DNA of 13,540 nt, taken from assembly GCA_036403515.1 (NCBI GenBank), contig DASWQV010000062.1, forward strand, positions 1 through 13,540, written 5' to 3'. Of this stretch, positions 1 to 6,679 are shown in pieces (the stretch's first letter is position 1; each line of letters begins with the position of its first letter). Origin of the DNA: VRUE01 sp036403515 (GTDB lineage Bacteria > Actinomycetota > Thermoleophilia > Solirubrobacterales > 70-9). The notes beneath the pieces were generated by a model. That model was not told where the DNA came from, did no database searches, and saw only the letters and a program-made list of their open reading frames with translations. Both the position numbers and the translations under genes were made by a program.

Positions 1-54
1 TACGAGCAGGCGCCTGCTCTTCGGGCAGGTACGGGCATTACCGTGCAGCTTCAT
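1..54 (-). CDS. IS481-family transposase, N-terminal 18 codons (partial)
   Basis: The minus-strand frame starts with ATG at 54 and runs off the left edge, encoding MKLHGNARTCPKSRRLLV. This resembles the opening of IS481-family transposases (MKLHxNAxxxxxxRRLLV), which continues into a helix-turn-helix DNA-binding region and then a DDE integrase core; those parts are not in the window. The start is well supported: AAGGAGG (68-62 on the minus strand) lies seven bases upstream of ATG. The frame is intact as far as it can be seen. The assignment rests on only 18 residues plus the context of an IS tip and a CTAG target. Confidence 0.8.
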   Translation of the reverse strand, partial: MKLHGNARTCPKSRRLLV

Positions 55-61
55 CCGGTGT

Positions 62-106
62 CCTCCTTGATCTGGGTGGCTTCAGCACCCCCAGCCTTCA
101 AGGAGG
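62..106 (-). promoter_or_regulatory. Anti-Shine-Dalgarno hairpin upstream of the transposase
   Basis: On the minus strand CCTCCTTGA (106-98) is perfectly complementary to TCAAGGAGG (70-62). Inside this stem, CTGGGGGTG (94-86) can pair with CACCCAG (78-72) with two bulged G residues, closing a CTGAAGC loop. The whole AAGGAGG ribosome binding site of the transposase is inside the outer stem. A transcript that starts outside the element, such as read-through from cinA, would contain both arms and hide the site. A transcript starting downstream of 106 would not. This kind of protection from external transcription is known in other insertion sequences such as IS10 and IS50. Its operation here is inferred from the base pairing. 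Confidence 0.72.
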
Positions 107-114
107 CCCGGATG

Positions 115-126
115 AACAACGTTGTT
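115..126. repeat. 12-bp perfect palindrome AACAACGTTGTT near the IS tip
   Basis: AACAACGTTGTT is identical on both strands and lies ten bases inside the putative end of the element at 136. Its position in the terminal region suggests a binding site for a dimeric protein, perhaps the transposase HTH domain or a host repressor, but nothing in the sequence proves this. Confidence 0.5.
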
Positions 127-136
127 AGGAACTACA

Positions 137-142
137 CCTAGA
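137..142. repeat. Probable IS481-type target site CCTAGA (one copy of a target duplication)
   Basis: CCTAGA directly flanks the IS tip at 136 and fits the NCTAGN target known for Bordetella IS481. Bases 138-140, read on the minus strand, are the TAG stop codon of cinA, so the CTAG core contains the stop. If a 6-bp duplication was made, the other copy lies past the far end of the element, outside the window. Confidence 0.6.
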
Positions 143-1418
143 GAGGCGCCTCGGCGCGGCTGAGCAGGATGCGGAGCAGGTGCATGCCGACCAGAGCCGA
201 GCGCTCGCGGATGTCGGCGCGGCCGCCCGGGATGACGTGCTCGCGGGCGATCGCGGCGCCGTCGGCCAGCCGGGCGTTGAAGCAGACGTAGCCGACCGGC
301 TTCTCCTCGCTGCCACCCTCTGGACCGGCGATCCCGGTGATCGAGACCGCGACGTCGGCCTCGAAGCGCTCCAGGGCGCCGCGCGCCATTGCCTCGGCAA
401 CCTCGGCCGAGACGGCTCCCTTGGCCTCGATCAGCTTGGGATCGACGCCAAGCAGGTCAGCCTTCGCCTCGTTCGAGTAGGAGACGACGCCCCCCGCCAT
501 ATAGGCCGACGCGCCGGGCAGGTCGGTGATCCGCGCGGCCAGCAAGCCGCCGCTGCAGGACTCGGCCAGGCCCAGCCGGCGCCCGGCCAGCAGGCCGGCA
601 ACCTGCGAGTCGATCGTCTCGCCGTCGAGGCTGAAGAGGTGGCGCCGGTGGCGCTCGGCAAGCGCCGCCCGGACGGCCTCGGCGGTCGCGGTCGCCGCTT
701 CGCGGTAGCGCACGTCGATCTCGATCTCGCCGCGGCGCAGGCAGGTCGTTATCTCGACCTCAGGCAAGGCGATTCCTTCAGCCTCGATCTCGCGCAGGCT
801 CTTGGCAATCTCCGACTCGGGAATTCCGAACATGCGCAGGGTGTAGCCGTGCAGCGGCGAGGCGCGCTCGAGCAGCTCGCGCACCGGCTCGGAGGCCAAC
901 GCCGCTGGCCACATCGGCTGCAGCTCGCGCGGTGGCCCGGGCAGGACCACGACCACGCTCTGGCCCGCCGGGACGACGAGCCCGGGCGCGGTTCCGACCG
1001 GATCGAGCGGAGTCGAGCCCTCCGGCACCATCGCCTGCTTGCGATTGGCCTCGCGCACCGCCTCCTCGTCGAAGTCGAAGCGGCGGGCGAAGTTGCGCAG
1101 GATCGTCGCGATCTTCTCCTCCATCTCCTCGTCGAGGACGAGCCCGCGCCCGGCGAACCTTGCGACGACCTCTCCGGTCAGGTCATCGGCGGTCGGGCCG
1201 AGGCCACCCGAGGTGACGATCAGGTCCATTCCCTCGCCGGCCATGAAGCGAAGTGCCGCCTCGAGGTCGTTCGGGCGATCGCCGACGACGAGGATGTGGG
1301 CGACGTCGATCCCCAGCCCAGCCAGTTGTTCGGAGAGCCAGGGACCGTTGCGGTCGACGATTCGACCGGTCAGGACCTCGGTCCCGGTCACGACTATCCC
1401 CGACCGAATCTCACTCAT
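138..1418 (-). CDS. cinA: CinA: competence/damage-inducible protein with NMN amidohydrolase domain
   Basis: Full-length 426-residue CinA. Residues 1-180 form the MoaB/MogA-like domain (in CinA an ADP-ribose/nucleotide pyrophosphatase), with SGGLGPTADDLT at 70-81 and VLPGPPREL at 158-166. A linker follows. Residues 270-420 form the PncC-type nicotinamide-mononucleotide deamidase domain, with AESCSGG at 285-291 (catalytic serine region), VVSYSNEAK at 311-319 and TGIAGPEGG at 361-369. The family recycles NMN to nicotinate mononucleotide and cleans up damaged pyridine nucleotides in the cytoplasm. The ATG overlaps the stop codon of the upstream RodZ-like gene as ATGA, which suggests translational coupling and explains the lack of a strong ribosome binding site. 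The TAG stop lies in the CTAG target of the IS481 element, so the protein appears untruncated. Confidence 0.96.
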   Translation of the reverse strand: MSEIRSGIVVTGTEVLTGRIVDRNGPWLSEQLAGLGIDVAHILVVGDRPNDLEAALRFMAGEGMDLIVTSGGLGPTADDLTGEVVARFAGRGLVLDEEMEEKIATILRNFARRFDFDEEAVREANRKQAMVPEGSTPLDPVGTAPGLVVPAGQSVVVVLPGPPRELQPMWPAALASEPVRELLERASPLHGYTLRMFGIPESEIAKSLREIEAEGIALPEVEITTCLRRGEIEIDVRYREAATATAEAVRAALAERHRRHLFSLDGETIDSQVAGLLAGRRLGLAESCSGGLLAARITDLPGASAYMAGGVVSYSNEAKADLLGVDPKLIEAKGAVSAEVAEAMARGALERFEADVAVSITGIAGPEGGSEEKPVGYVCFNARLADGAAIAREHVIPGGRADIRERSALVGMHLLRILLSRAEAPL

Positions 1419-2170
1419 GCGCAGGTTGGTCGTTCGCCTTCGTCGAGCTCGGTCAGGCTGCCGGAGGAATCGATCGAGTACCCGATCGGGCTGGACGTCG
1501 CCGGAATTTCCGCTTCCCTGCCATCGATGAGCATCGAGACCTCGCCGTTGCCAAATGAGACCGTGAAGCTACCGGAGTGGAACGGGCCTTCTTCGGCTCC
1601 CGTTTCAAGGATCTGGCCATCGACCAGCGCCTTGCCGTTGGCGTTGAGAAGGCAGACCCAGACTTCGGCGCTGGCGGCGAGGCGCATCGAGACGCCGTGG
1701 TGAGCCGGCTGGGGGCGGCCTTGGTGTCGTGGACGGTCATTTCGCACCGCCTCTCCTCGCGAAACCGCTCCATCGTTGCCGTCTCCCCCGCCGGGGATGA
1801 CGATGATTGCGAGCACGGCGACCAGCAGCACCGCCGCGACGGCTATCCAGCTGGCGCGCAGGACCGGCCAGCGCCGCGGCGGCAACCGCGCGCTCGACGC
1901 AGCGGCGGGCTCGGGCATCGGGCTGCGCCGTGAGCCTTCGACGCTCTTGCGGTAGTCCTCGGCCAGCCGCTCCCCGTCGAGACCGAGGAACGAGGCATAG
2001 GTGCGGATGAAGCCACGCGTATAGACACCGCCCGGCAGGACGTCCCACTCCTCGTTCTCGATTGCGCGCAGGTAGCGGACCCGGATCCGCGTCGCCGCTT
2101 CGACCTCGGCGAGCTCGATTTTGCGTCGATTGCGCGCCTCGCGAAAGATGTTGCCGATCGGATTGTCCAT
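1415..2170 (-). CDS. RodZ-like membrane protein with N-terminal HTH and C-terminal DUF4115-type domain
   Basis: This 251-residue protein has the RodZ layout. An XRE/HTH_25-type helix-turn-helix occupies residues 5-70 (AATRIRVRYLRAIENEEW, then GGVYTRGFIRTYASFLGLD), with its typical short motifs. A proline- and arginine-rich linker precedes one membrane segment at 105-126 (WIAVAAVLLVAVLAIIVI core), followed by a polar spacer to about 160. A C-terminal beta-rich domain (165-235, VWVCLLNANGK to IGYSID) matches the DUF4115 fold. In rod-shaped bacteria RodZ links the MreB cytoskeleton to the membrane; in actinobacteria the homologue's role is less clear and may be regulatory. The gene lies 56 bases after ftsK and overlaps cinA by four bases. 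A single cysteine near the C-terminus (residue 250) is not a recognisable motif. Confidence 0.88.
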   Translation of the reverse strand: MDNPIGNIFREARNRRKIELAEVEAATRIRVRYLRAIENEEWDVLPGGVYTRGFIRTYASFLGLDGERLAEDYRKSVEGSRRSPMPEPAAASSARLPPRRWPVLRASWIAVAAVLLVAVLAIIVIPGGGDGNDGAVSRGEAVRNDRPRHQGRPQPAHHGVSMRLAASAEVWVCLLNANGKALVDGQILETGAEEGPFHSGSFTVSFGNGEVSMLIDGREAEIPATSSPIGYSIDSSGSLTELDEGERPTCA

Positions 2171-2226
2171 CGGCCCATTGTCCTACCCGCGGAGCGGTGG
2201 GTCCACCGATGAGAGGCGCCCGGCGC

Positions 2227-4383
2227 CTACTCCGGCACGGCGCTGGGTGCCTCGGCCGCCTCCTGCGACTCGGCTGCAGCGCCGGTCAGTCGAGCCAAAT
2301 CACCCTGTGTAACCAGGACCTGGCGCGGCTTCGAGCCTTCGTAGCCGGAGATCACGCCGCGCCGCTCGAGCATGTCGATCAACCGGCCGGCGCGGGTGTA
2401 GCCGACCCGCAGGCGGCGCTGGATCATCGAGACCGAAGCGGTTTCGGTCTCGACCACGACGCGGATCGCCTCGTCGAGCAGGTCGTCGCTGTCGGGGTCG
2501 TAATCACCCTCGGCTTCGACGCCCTTCTCGGCAACGACCTCCAGCAGCTCGGCCTCGAATTCCGGTTCGCCCTGTTTCGCCCAGTGCTTGGTGATGCGAG
2601 CGATCTCGTCCTCGGTGATGAAGGCGCCCTGTATCCGCTGCAGCTTTGAGGTGCCGGCGCCGCGGAAGAGCATGTCGCCCTGGCCGAGCAGGGCCTCCGC
2701 CCCACCCTGGTCGAGGATCACCCGCGAGTCGGTCTGAGAGGAGACGGCAAAGGCGATTCGGGCCGGGATGTTGACCTTGATCGTGCCGGTGATGATGTCT
2801 GTCGAGGGCCGCTGCGTCGCCAAGACCAGGTGGATGCCGGTGGCGCGGGACTTTTGCGCGAGCCTGATGATCGAGTCCTCGACCTCGGCTGGGGAGACCA
2901 TCATCAGGTCCGCGAGCTCGTCGATCACGCAGAGGATGTGCGGCAGCGGCGCTTCGCCGGCCTTGGCGCGGGCCCGGTTGAGCTCGCCGAGGTTGCGGGC
3001 GCGGGCTTCGCCCATGATCCCGTAGCGGCTCTCCATCTCGCCGATCAGGTTGGCGAGCACGTTGGCTGCCAGGCGCGGCGAGGTGACCACCGGTGTCAGC
3101 AGGTGGGGCACGTTCTCGTAGTGGTTGAGCTCGACCTGCTTGGGGTCGACAAGGACCAGGCGGACCTCGTTGGGCGAGGCCTGCATCAGGATCGAGGAGA
3201 GGATCGCGTTGACGCAGCCGGACTTCCCTGAGCCGGTGGTGCCGGCGACGAGCACGTGCGGCATCTTCGCCAGGTCGGTCCAGACCGCGTTGCCGTCGAT
3301 CCCCTTGCCGAGCCAGGCGACCAGCGGCGAGGTCTTCTCCGGGCGGCCGGCGTAGATGTCGCCGAGGCGTACGATGCGCCGGCGCGTATTTGGTACCTCG
3401 ACCCCGACCGCCTGCTTGCCGGGAATCGGCGCCAGGATGCGGATATCGGTTGATGCCAGCGCGTAGGCGAGGTCGTTGGCCAGCTCGGTGACCTTCTTCA
3501 CCTTGGTGCCGGGAGCCAGGCGCAGTTCGTAGCGGGAGACGTGCGGGCCGCTGACGATGCCGACGATTTTCGCCTCGACCCCGAAGTGCCCGAGCGCCTC
3601 GACCAGCTTGCGGCCGACGATTTCGTGATCGCGAGGGTCGACGCCCTTGTCGGCTTTGCCCCGTTCCAACGCTTTCGCGGGCGGCGGCCGGTAGTCGATC
3701 TCCTCCGAAGTGGTCACACCGCGCTTGTTGCCCCGCGGCGTCAGCGCGACCTGCTCGACGACGGGCTCCTCGTCGGCCAACGCGGCGTCTTCCTCGGCCT
3801 CGATCGCGGCGAGCTCCTCGTCGAAGTCCTGGGTAACGGGCTCCTCGGCCGGGTCAGGCTCCTCGATCAGCGCGACGGTCGGCTCGACCTCGTCCTCCTC
3901 CGGATATGCGCTCATCACATCGGTGGGCTCGGGCTCGGTCTCAAAGGCAAAGGTCTTCTCCTCGTCCTGCCGATCCCGCCGGGTCTGAATTGCGGTCTGA
4001 GCGACCCCACGGCTACCAAGAAAGACGCGCCGCAGGCCCCGCCCGATTCCCCGGAACAGCGTCGAGACCGAGGTCCCGGTCACCAGAAGCCCGCCGACCA
4101 CCAGCATGAAGACAGTGAAGATCCGAGCCCCGACCGCACCGACCAGATAGAGGAGAGCGGTTTCAAGCCCATAGCCGACCTTGCCCCCCTCCCAGCCGAA
4201 GAAGAGCACAAAGCTCAGATAAACCCCAGCGGCGATCAAGAACAGCCCAATCAAGTCCAGATGCCGCTGCTCCAAAACGTGCGGCAAGTGAAGCTTCCCG
4301 CCACCGGCCCTAGCTTTAGGAGTTTTCGCCTTGCCTTTGGGCTTTCGCCGCGCGGCACTACCGCGCTTCTTACGCACGAACAT
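2227..4383 (-). CDS. ftsK: FtsK/SpoIIIE DNA translocase
   Basis: This 718-residue septal DNA pump moves chromosomal DNA through the closing septum. A very basic head (residues 1-30) is followed by membrane segments at about 43-63 and 72-105, so it probably has only two or three spans rather than the usual four. An acidic, Glu/Asp-rich linker covers 140-210. The alpha/beta motor spans about 250-600, with Walker A GTTGSGKS at 381-388, Walker B LCVIDELADLM at 484-494 and LATQRPSTDIITG at 521-533. The gamma winged-helix domain that reads polar DNA motifs is at about 635-692 (SMIQRRLRVGYTRAGRLIDMLE region). The start at 4383 is chosen because the open frame upstream has no other ATG, GTG or TTG as far as the response-regulator start; no good ribosome binding site is visible. 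It heads the operon with the RodZ-like gene and cinA. Confidence 0.96.
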   Translation of the reverse strand: MFVRKKRGSAARRKPKGKAKTPKARAGGGKLHLPHVLEQRHLDLIGLFLIAAGVYLSFVLFFGWEGGKVGYGLETALLYLVGAVGARIFTVFMLVVGGLLVTGTSVSTLFRGIGRGLRRVFLGSRGVAQTAIQTRRDRQDEEKTFAFETEPEPTDVMSAYPEEDEVEPTVALIEEPDPAEEPVTQDFDEELAAIEAEEDAALADEEPVVEQVALTPRGNKRGVTTSEEIDYRPPPAKALERGKADKGVDPRDHEIVGRKLVEALGHFGVEAKIVGIVSGPHVSRYELRLAPGTKVKKVTELANDLAYALASTDIRILAPIPGKQAVGVEVPNTRRRIVRLGDIYAGRPEKTSPLVAWLGKGIDGNAVWTDLAKMPHVLVAGTTGSGKSGCVNAILSSILMQASPNEVRLVLVDPKQVELNHYENVPHLLTPVVTSPRLAANVLANLIGEMESRYGIMGEARARNLGELNRARAKAGEAPLPHILCVIDELADLMMVSPAEVEDSIIRLAQKSRATGIHLVLATQRPSTDIITGTIKVNIPARIAFAVSSQTDSRVILDQGGAEALLGQGDMLFRGAGTSKLQRIQGAFITEDEIARITKHWAKQGEPEFEAELLEVVAEKGVEAEGDYDPDSDDLLDEAIRVVVETETASVSMIQRRLRVGYTRAGRLIDMLERRGVISGYEGSKPRQVLVTQGDLARLTGAAAESQEAAEAPSAVPE

Positions 4384-4482
4384 ATGGCCGAGTTCGACGC
4401 CGGCCTTCCCTCCCCTGTTCGCAGCATAAATTCGAAGTAAATCCCTGCGAGACCTGGCGTTTGCCCGTCTAACATCGACGCA
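4384..4482. promoter_or_regulatory. Divergent intergenic region between ftsK and the response regulator
   Basis: These 99 bases must hold the promoters for both divergent transcription units. They are more AT-rich than the flanking genes around 4425-4445 (GCATAAATTCGAAGTAAAT). On the minus strand TATGCT lies in this AT-rich part and is a weak -10 candidate for ftsK, but I see no convincing -35 partner. The plus-strand start is described separately. No long inverted repeat or regulator box could be identified. Confidence 0.5.
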
Positions 4483-4483
4483 A
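4470..4483 (+). promoter_or_regulatory. Putative -10 element for a leaderless response-regulator transcript
   Basis: TAACAT (4470-4475) fits the TANNNT -10 pattern common in actinobacteria and ends exactly seven bases before the ATG at 4483. There is no Shine-Dalgarno sequence in the intervening or preceding bases. A transcript starting at this distance would begin at or next to the A of the ATG, that is, leaderless. No strong -35 is visible, as is common for such promoters. This is inferred from spacing and motif only. Confidence 0.45.
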
Positions 4484-5178
4484 TGCTCACGAGCGACCCC
4501 GAGATAGCCGGCGGCCGGGTCCTAGTTGTGGAGGACGACGCCGAGATCGCCGACGTCCTGCGCCGCTCGCTGCGCCAGGAGGGCTACGAGGTGAAGACGT
4601 CAGCCGACGGCATCGACGCTCTCGACGTGGCCACCGGCTTCGTCCCCGACCTGGTCGTGCTCGACCTCGGCCTGCCTCGCCTCGACGGCGTCGAGGTTTG
4701 CCGCCGCCTGCGCGCCGAGGGCGACGTGCCGATCCTGATGCTGACCGCGCGCACGGAGACCGAGGACCGTGTCGGCGGCCTCGACAGCGGCGCCGATGAC
4801 TACCTGGTCAAGCCCTTCGAGCGCCAGGAGCTGCTGGCTCGCATACGCGCCCTGTTGCGGCGCCGGCCGCCCCGTGGCACCGCCTCACTTGCGGTCGGCG
4901 ACCTGACGCTCAACCCCGATACTCGCGAGGTGAAGCGCGGCGATCGCGAGCTGGAGCTGACCAACCGCGAGTTCGAGCTGCTCGAGTACCTGATGCGCAA
5001 CGAGCGCCTGGTCGTCTCCCGCGAGCGGCTGCTCGACGACGTTTGGGGCTACGACCCCACCGCTGCGACGAACACGATCGACGTCTTCATCTCCAACCTG
5101 CGGCGCAAGCTCGAGGCCGGCCACGAGACACGCCTTCTTCACACCAAACGCGGTGCCGGCTACGTGCTCAAGCCCTGA
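4483..5178 (+). CDS. OmpR/PhoB-family two-component response regulator
   Basis: This 231-residue regulator has the usual length and layout. The receiver domain occupies residues 12-125, with the acidic pocket EDD at 17-19, the phospho-acceptor Asp61 in VVLDLGLPRLDG, Thr88 in MLTAR and Lys110 in YLVKPF. The C-terminal winged-helix DNA-binding domain (about 135-231) shows LTNREFELLEYL, the VWGYD motif and TKRGAGYVL. Such proteins bind tandem direct repeats as dimers after phosphorylation. The TGA stop overlaps the ATG of the sensor kinase by one base, so the two are coupled and surely partners. The pair resembles MprA/MprB-like actinobacterial systems in architecture, but the signal and regulon cannot be read from the sequence. 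The start appears to be leaderless. Confidence 0.95.
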   Translation: MLTSDPEIAGGRVLVVEDDAEIADVLRRSLRQEGYEVKTSADGIDALDVATGFVPDLVVLDLGLPRLDGVEVCRRLRAEGDVPILMLTARTETEDRVGGLDSGADDYLVKPFERQELLARIRALLRRRPPRGTASLAVGDLTLNPDTREVKRGDRELELTNREFELLEYLMRNERLVVSRERLLDDVWGYDPTAATNTIDVFISNLRRKLEAGHETRLLHTKRGAGYVLKP

Positions 5179-6644
5179 TGATCCAGCGGCTCCGAAAGGC
5201 GCCAGGCTTGTGGCCGGCTCGTTTGCGGCCTAGCAGTTGGCCGGTCAGATGGCGATTGGCAGGCGTCTCCGCCGGGCTCACCCTGGTCATCCTGCTCGTC
5301 TTCGGCGCCGTGATCGGCCAGGTCGCGACCAGCCGCATCCGCGACGATTTCAACCGTGAGGTGAGCGGCGCGGCACAGGCCCTGGCCGGCGAAATCCGCA
5401 TCGTCAACACTCCGCTCGGCACCTATTACCACGGCCCTGAACTCGACGATTTCGTCCGCCCCGACAGCGCCTCGGCGCGTGTCTTCGACGCCAGCGGCAA
5501 CCTGATCAAGGAAAGCAAGGGCTCTTCCCAGCTTGGCGTGCCGCAACTTGGCGGCCTCACCGACCACGGCAAGATGCGGGCGGGGACGGCGCGGGTCACG
5601 AGCGACCTCGGCCGCGTCACCGGCTATGTCCAGTACGGGCGCAGCCTCGAGCACGTCGACTCGACCGTCGACCGGCTCTGGCTCTTCATCGCCGCTGGCA
5701 TTCTCGGCGGCACCCTGCTCGCCAGCCTCGGTGGCCTGGCGATCGCAGCCCGGGCAATGCGACCGATCTCGGCGCTCACCGCGACCGCGCGCCAGATCGG
5801 CGTCACCGGAGACCCCTCCCGCCACATGCCCAACCCGAAAGTCGACGATGAGGTCGGCGAGCTGGCCCGCACCCTGGAGCAGATGCTGCGCTCGCTCGAC
5901 GCCGCCCGCGCCGAGCGCGAGGCGGCGATGAAACAGCAGCGCGAGTTCGTCGCCGACGCCTCGCACGAGCTGCGCACCCCGCTGACCAGTGTCCTCGCGA
6001 ACCTCGAGCTCCTGCAGGCCTCCCTCAACGACCACAACGGCGATGACGACCGCGCCATGGTCGACTCGGCGCTGCGATCGTCTCGGCGAATGAGCCGGCT
6101 GGTCGGCGACCTGCTGCTGCTGGCGCGCGCGGATGCGGGGCGGATCGGCAAGCATCGGCCCTGCGACCTGGCGGAGATCGCCGGCAACGCCGCGGTCGAG
6201 ATGGCCCCCGTGCTGGGAAACCGCGAGCTGGAGATCGACAATGAGCGCTCGCTCCCGGTCGAGGGCAATCCGGACGAGTTGCACCGGATGGTGCTCAACC
6301 TGCTCGACAACGCCGGCCGTCACACGCCTCCCCGGGCGCGGATCGAGCTGCATGTGCGCGACGCCGGCGGCGAGGCGCTGGTCGAAGTCGCCGACGACGG
6401 CCCCGGCATACCGGCTCAGATCCGCGGTCAGATCTTCGATCGCTTCGTCCGCGGCGAGGGACCGGCCGACACGGCGGTCGGGCCCGGCAGCGGCCTCGGC
6501 CTGGCGATCGTCCGCGCCGTCGCCGACTCCCATGGCGGCACGGTCGAGGTTGGCGAGTCGGCCGACGGCGGCGCCCTCTTCCGTGTCCGCCTGCCCCTCG
6601 ACAGGTCTCAGCGAGGAATTAAGCCGGCTTTAGAACGCCTTTAG
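5178..6644 (+). CDS. HAMP-domain sensor histidine kinase
   Basis: This 488-residue membrane kinase is the partner of the regulator just upstream. The first transmembrane segment is at about 30-50, an extracytoplasmic sensor region of about 115 residues follows, the second segment is at about 168-190 and HAMP at about 191-243. The HisKA dimerisation domain has the phospho-acceptor His263 in FVADASHELRTPL. The HATPase_c domain shows the N box NLLDNAGRHT (374-383), G1 ADDGPGI (405-411) and G2 GSGLGLAI (437-444). The ATG at 5178 overlaps the regulator's stop codon (TGATG). A longer open frame begins at 5043, but its extra 45 residues lie inside the regulator gene in another frame and do not look like protein. 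The last 14 or so residues after the kinase core are unusual and coincide with a tandem DNA repeat. Confidence 0.94.
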   Translation: MIQRLRKAPGLWPARLRPSSWPVRWRLAGVSAGLTLVILLVFGAVIGQVATSRIRDDFNREVSGAAQALAGEIRIVNTPLGTYYHGPELDDFVRPDSASARVFDASGNLIKESKGSSQLGVPQLGGLTDHGKMRAGTARVTSDLGRVTGYVQYGRSLEHVDSTVDRLWLFIAAGILGGTLLASLGGLAIAARAMRPISALTATARQIGVTGDPSRHMPNPKVDDEVGELARTLEQMLRSLDAARAEREAAMKQQREFVADASHELRTPLTSVLANLELLQASLNDHNGDDDRAMVDSALRSSRRMSRLVGDLLLLARADAGRIGKHRPCDLAEIAGNAAVEMAPVLGNRELEIDNERSLPVEGNPDELHRMVLNLLDNAGRHTPPRARIELHVRDAGGEALVEVADDGPGIPAQIRGQIFDRFVRGEGPADTAVGPGSGLGLAIVRAVADSHGGTVEVGESADGGALFRVRLPLDRSQRGIKPALERL

Positions 6645-6649
6645 CGTGC
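6628..6649 (+). repeat. Tandem 11-bp direct repeat CTTTAGAACGC / CTTTAGCGTGC
   Basis: Two directly adjacent 11-bp units share CTTTAG at the start and GC at the end (6628-6638 and 6639-6649). The second unit contains the TAG stop codon of the sensor kinase. OmpR/PhoB-type regulators, like the one encoded here, typically bind direct repeats with 11-bp spacing, so this may be their site. A TANNNT hexamer (TAATTT, 6655-6660) follows six bases later. The repeat is visible directly; the function is inferred. Confidence 0.4.
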
Positions 6650-6679
6650 CGCCGTAATTTCCCCGGTGGACGAGACACA

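Larger units (their letters stand above)
1..136 (-). mobile_element. IS481-family insertion sequence, 5' end only (partial)
   Basis: The left end of the window is the terminal part of an insertion sequence that reads leftward out of the window. Seen: on the minus strand the putative tip starts TGTAGTTCCTAACAACG at base 136 and is followed by a GTTGTTCATCC stretch, a long hairpin, a strong Shine-Dalgarno sequence and the start of a transposase-like reading frame. Known: IS481-family elements have TGT-type tips, and Bordetella IS481 carries a similar GGTTCATCC stretch near its end and inserts at NCTAGN with a 6-bp duplication. Here the tip is directly flanked by CCTAGA (137-142), which fits that target. 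The transposase is oriented in the same direction as cinA. The far end, the second inverted repeat and the second copy of the target are outside the window, so completeness and activity cannot be judged. Confidence 0.82.

Noticed and set aside
180..1703. 507-codon open frame on the plus strand opposite cinA
   Set aside because: It is antisense to a well-supported gene. Its translation is rich in Arg/Ala/Asp/Gly without recognisable motifs, as expected from codon bias in high-GC DNA.
2214..2228. AGGCGCC-C-GGCGCCT inverted repeat at the ftsK stop as a terminator between ftsK and the RodZ-like gene
   Set aside because: The loop is a single base so the stem would be short, there is no T tract after it, and the downstream gene is only 56 bases away in the same direction.
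4384..4482. Strong promoter for ftsK in the divergent region
   Set aside because: Only a weak -10-like TATGCT was seen on the minus strand, with no acceptable -35, so no separate promoter was annotated.
5043..5177. 45-residue N-terminal extension of the sensor kinase
   Set aside because: It overlaps the DNA-binding domain of the response regulator in another frame. The TGATG junction gives a standard coupled start.
5160..6533. 457-codon open frame on the minus strand opposite the sensor kinase
   Set aside because: It is the antisense shadow of a kinase with all its boxes intact; no plausible start signal or motif is present.
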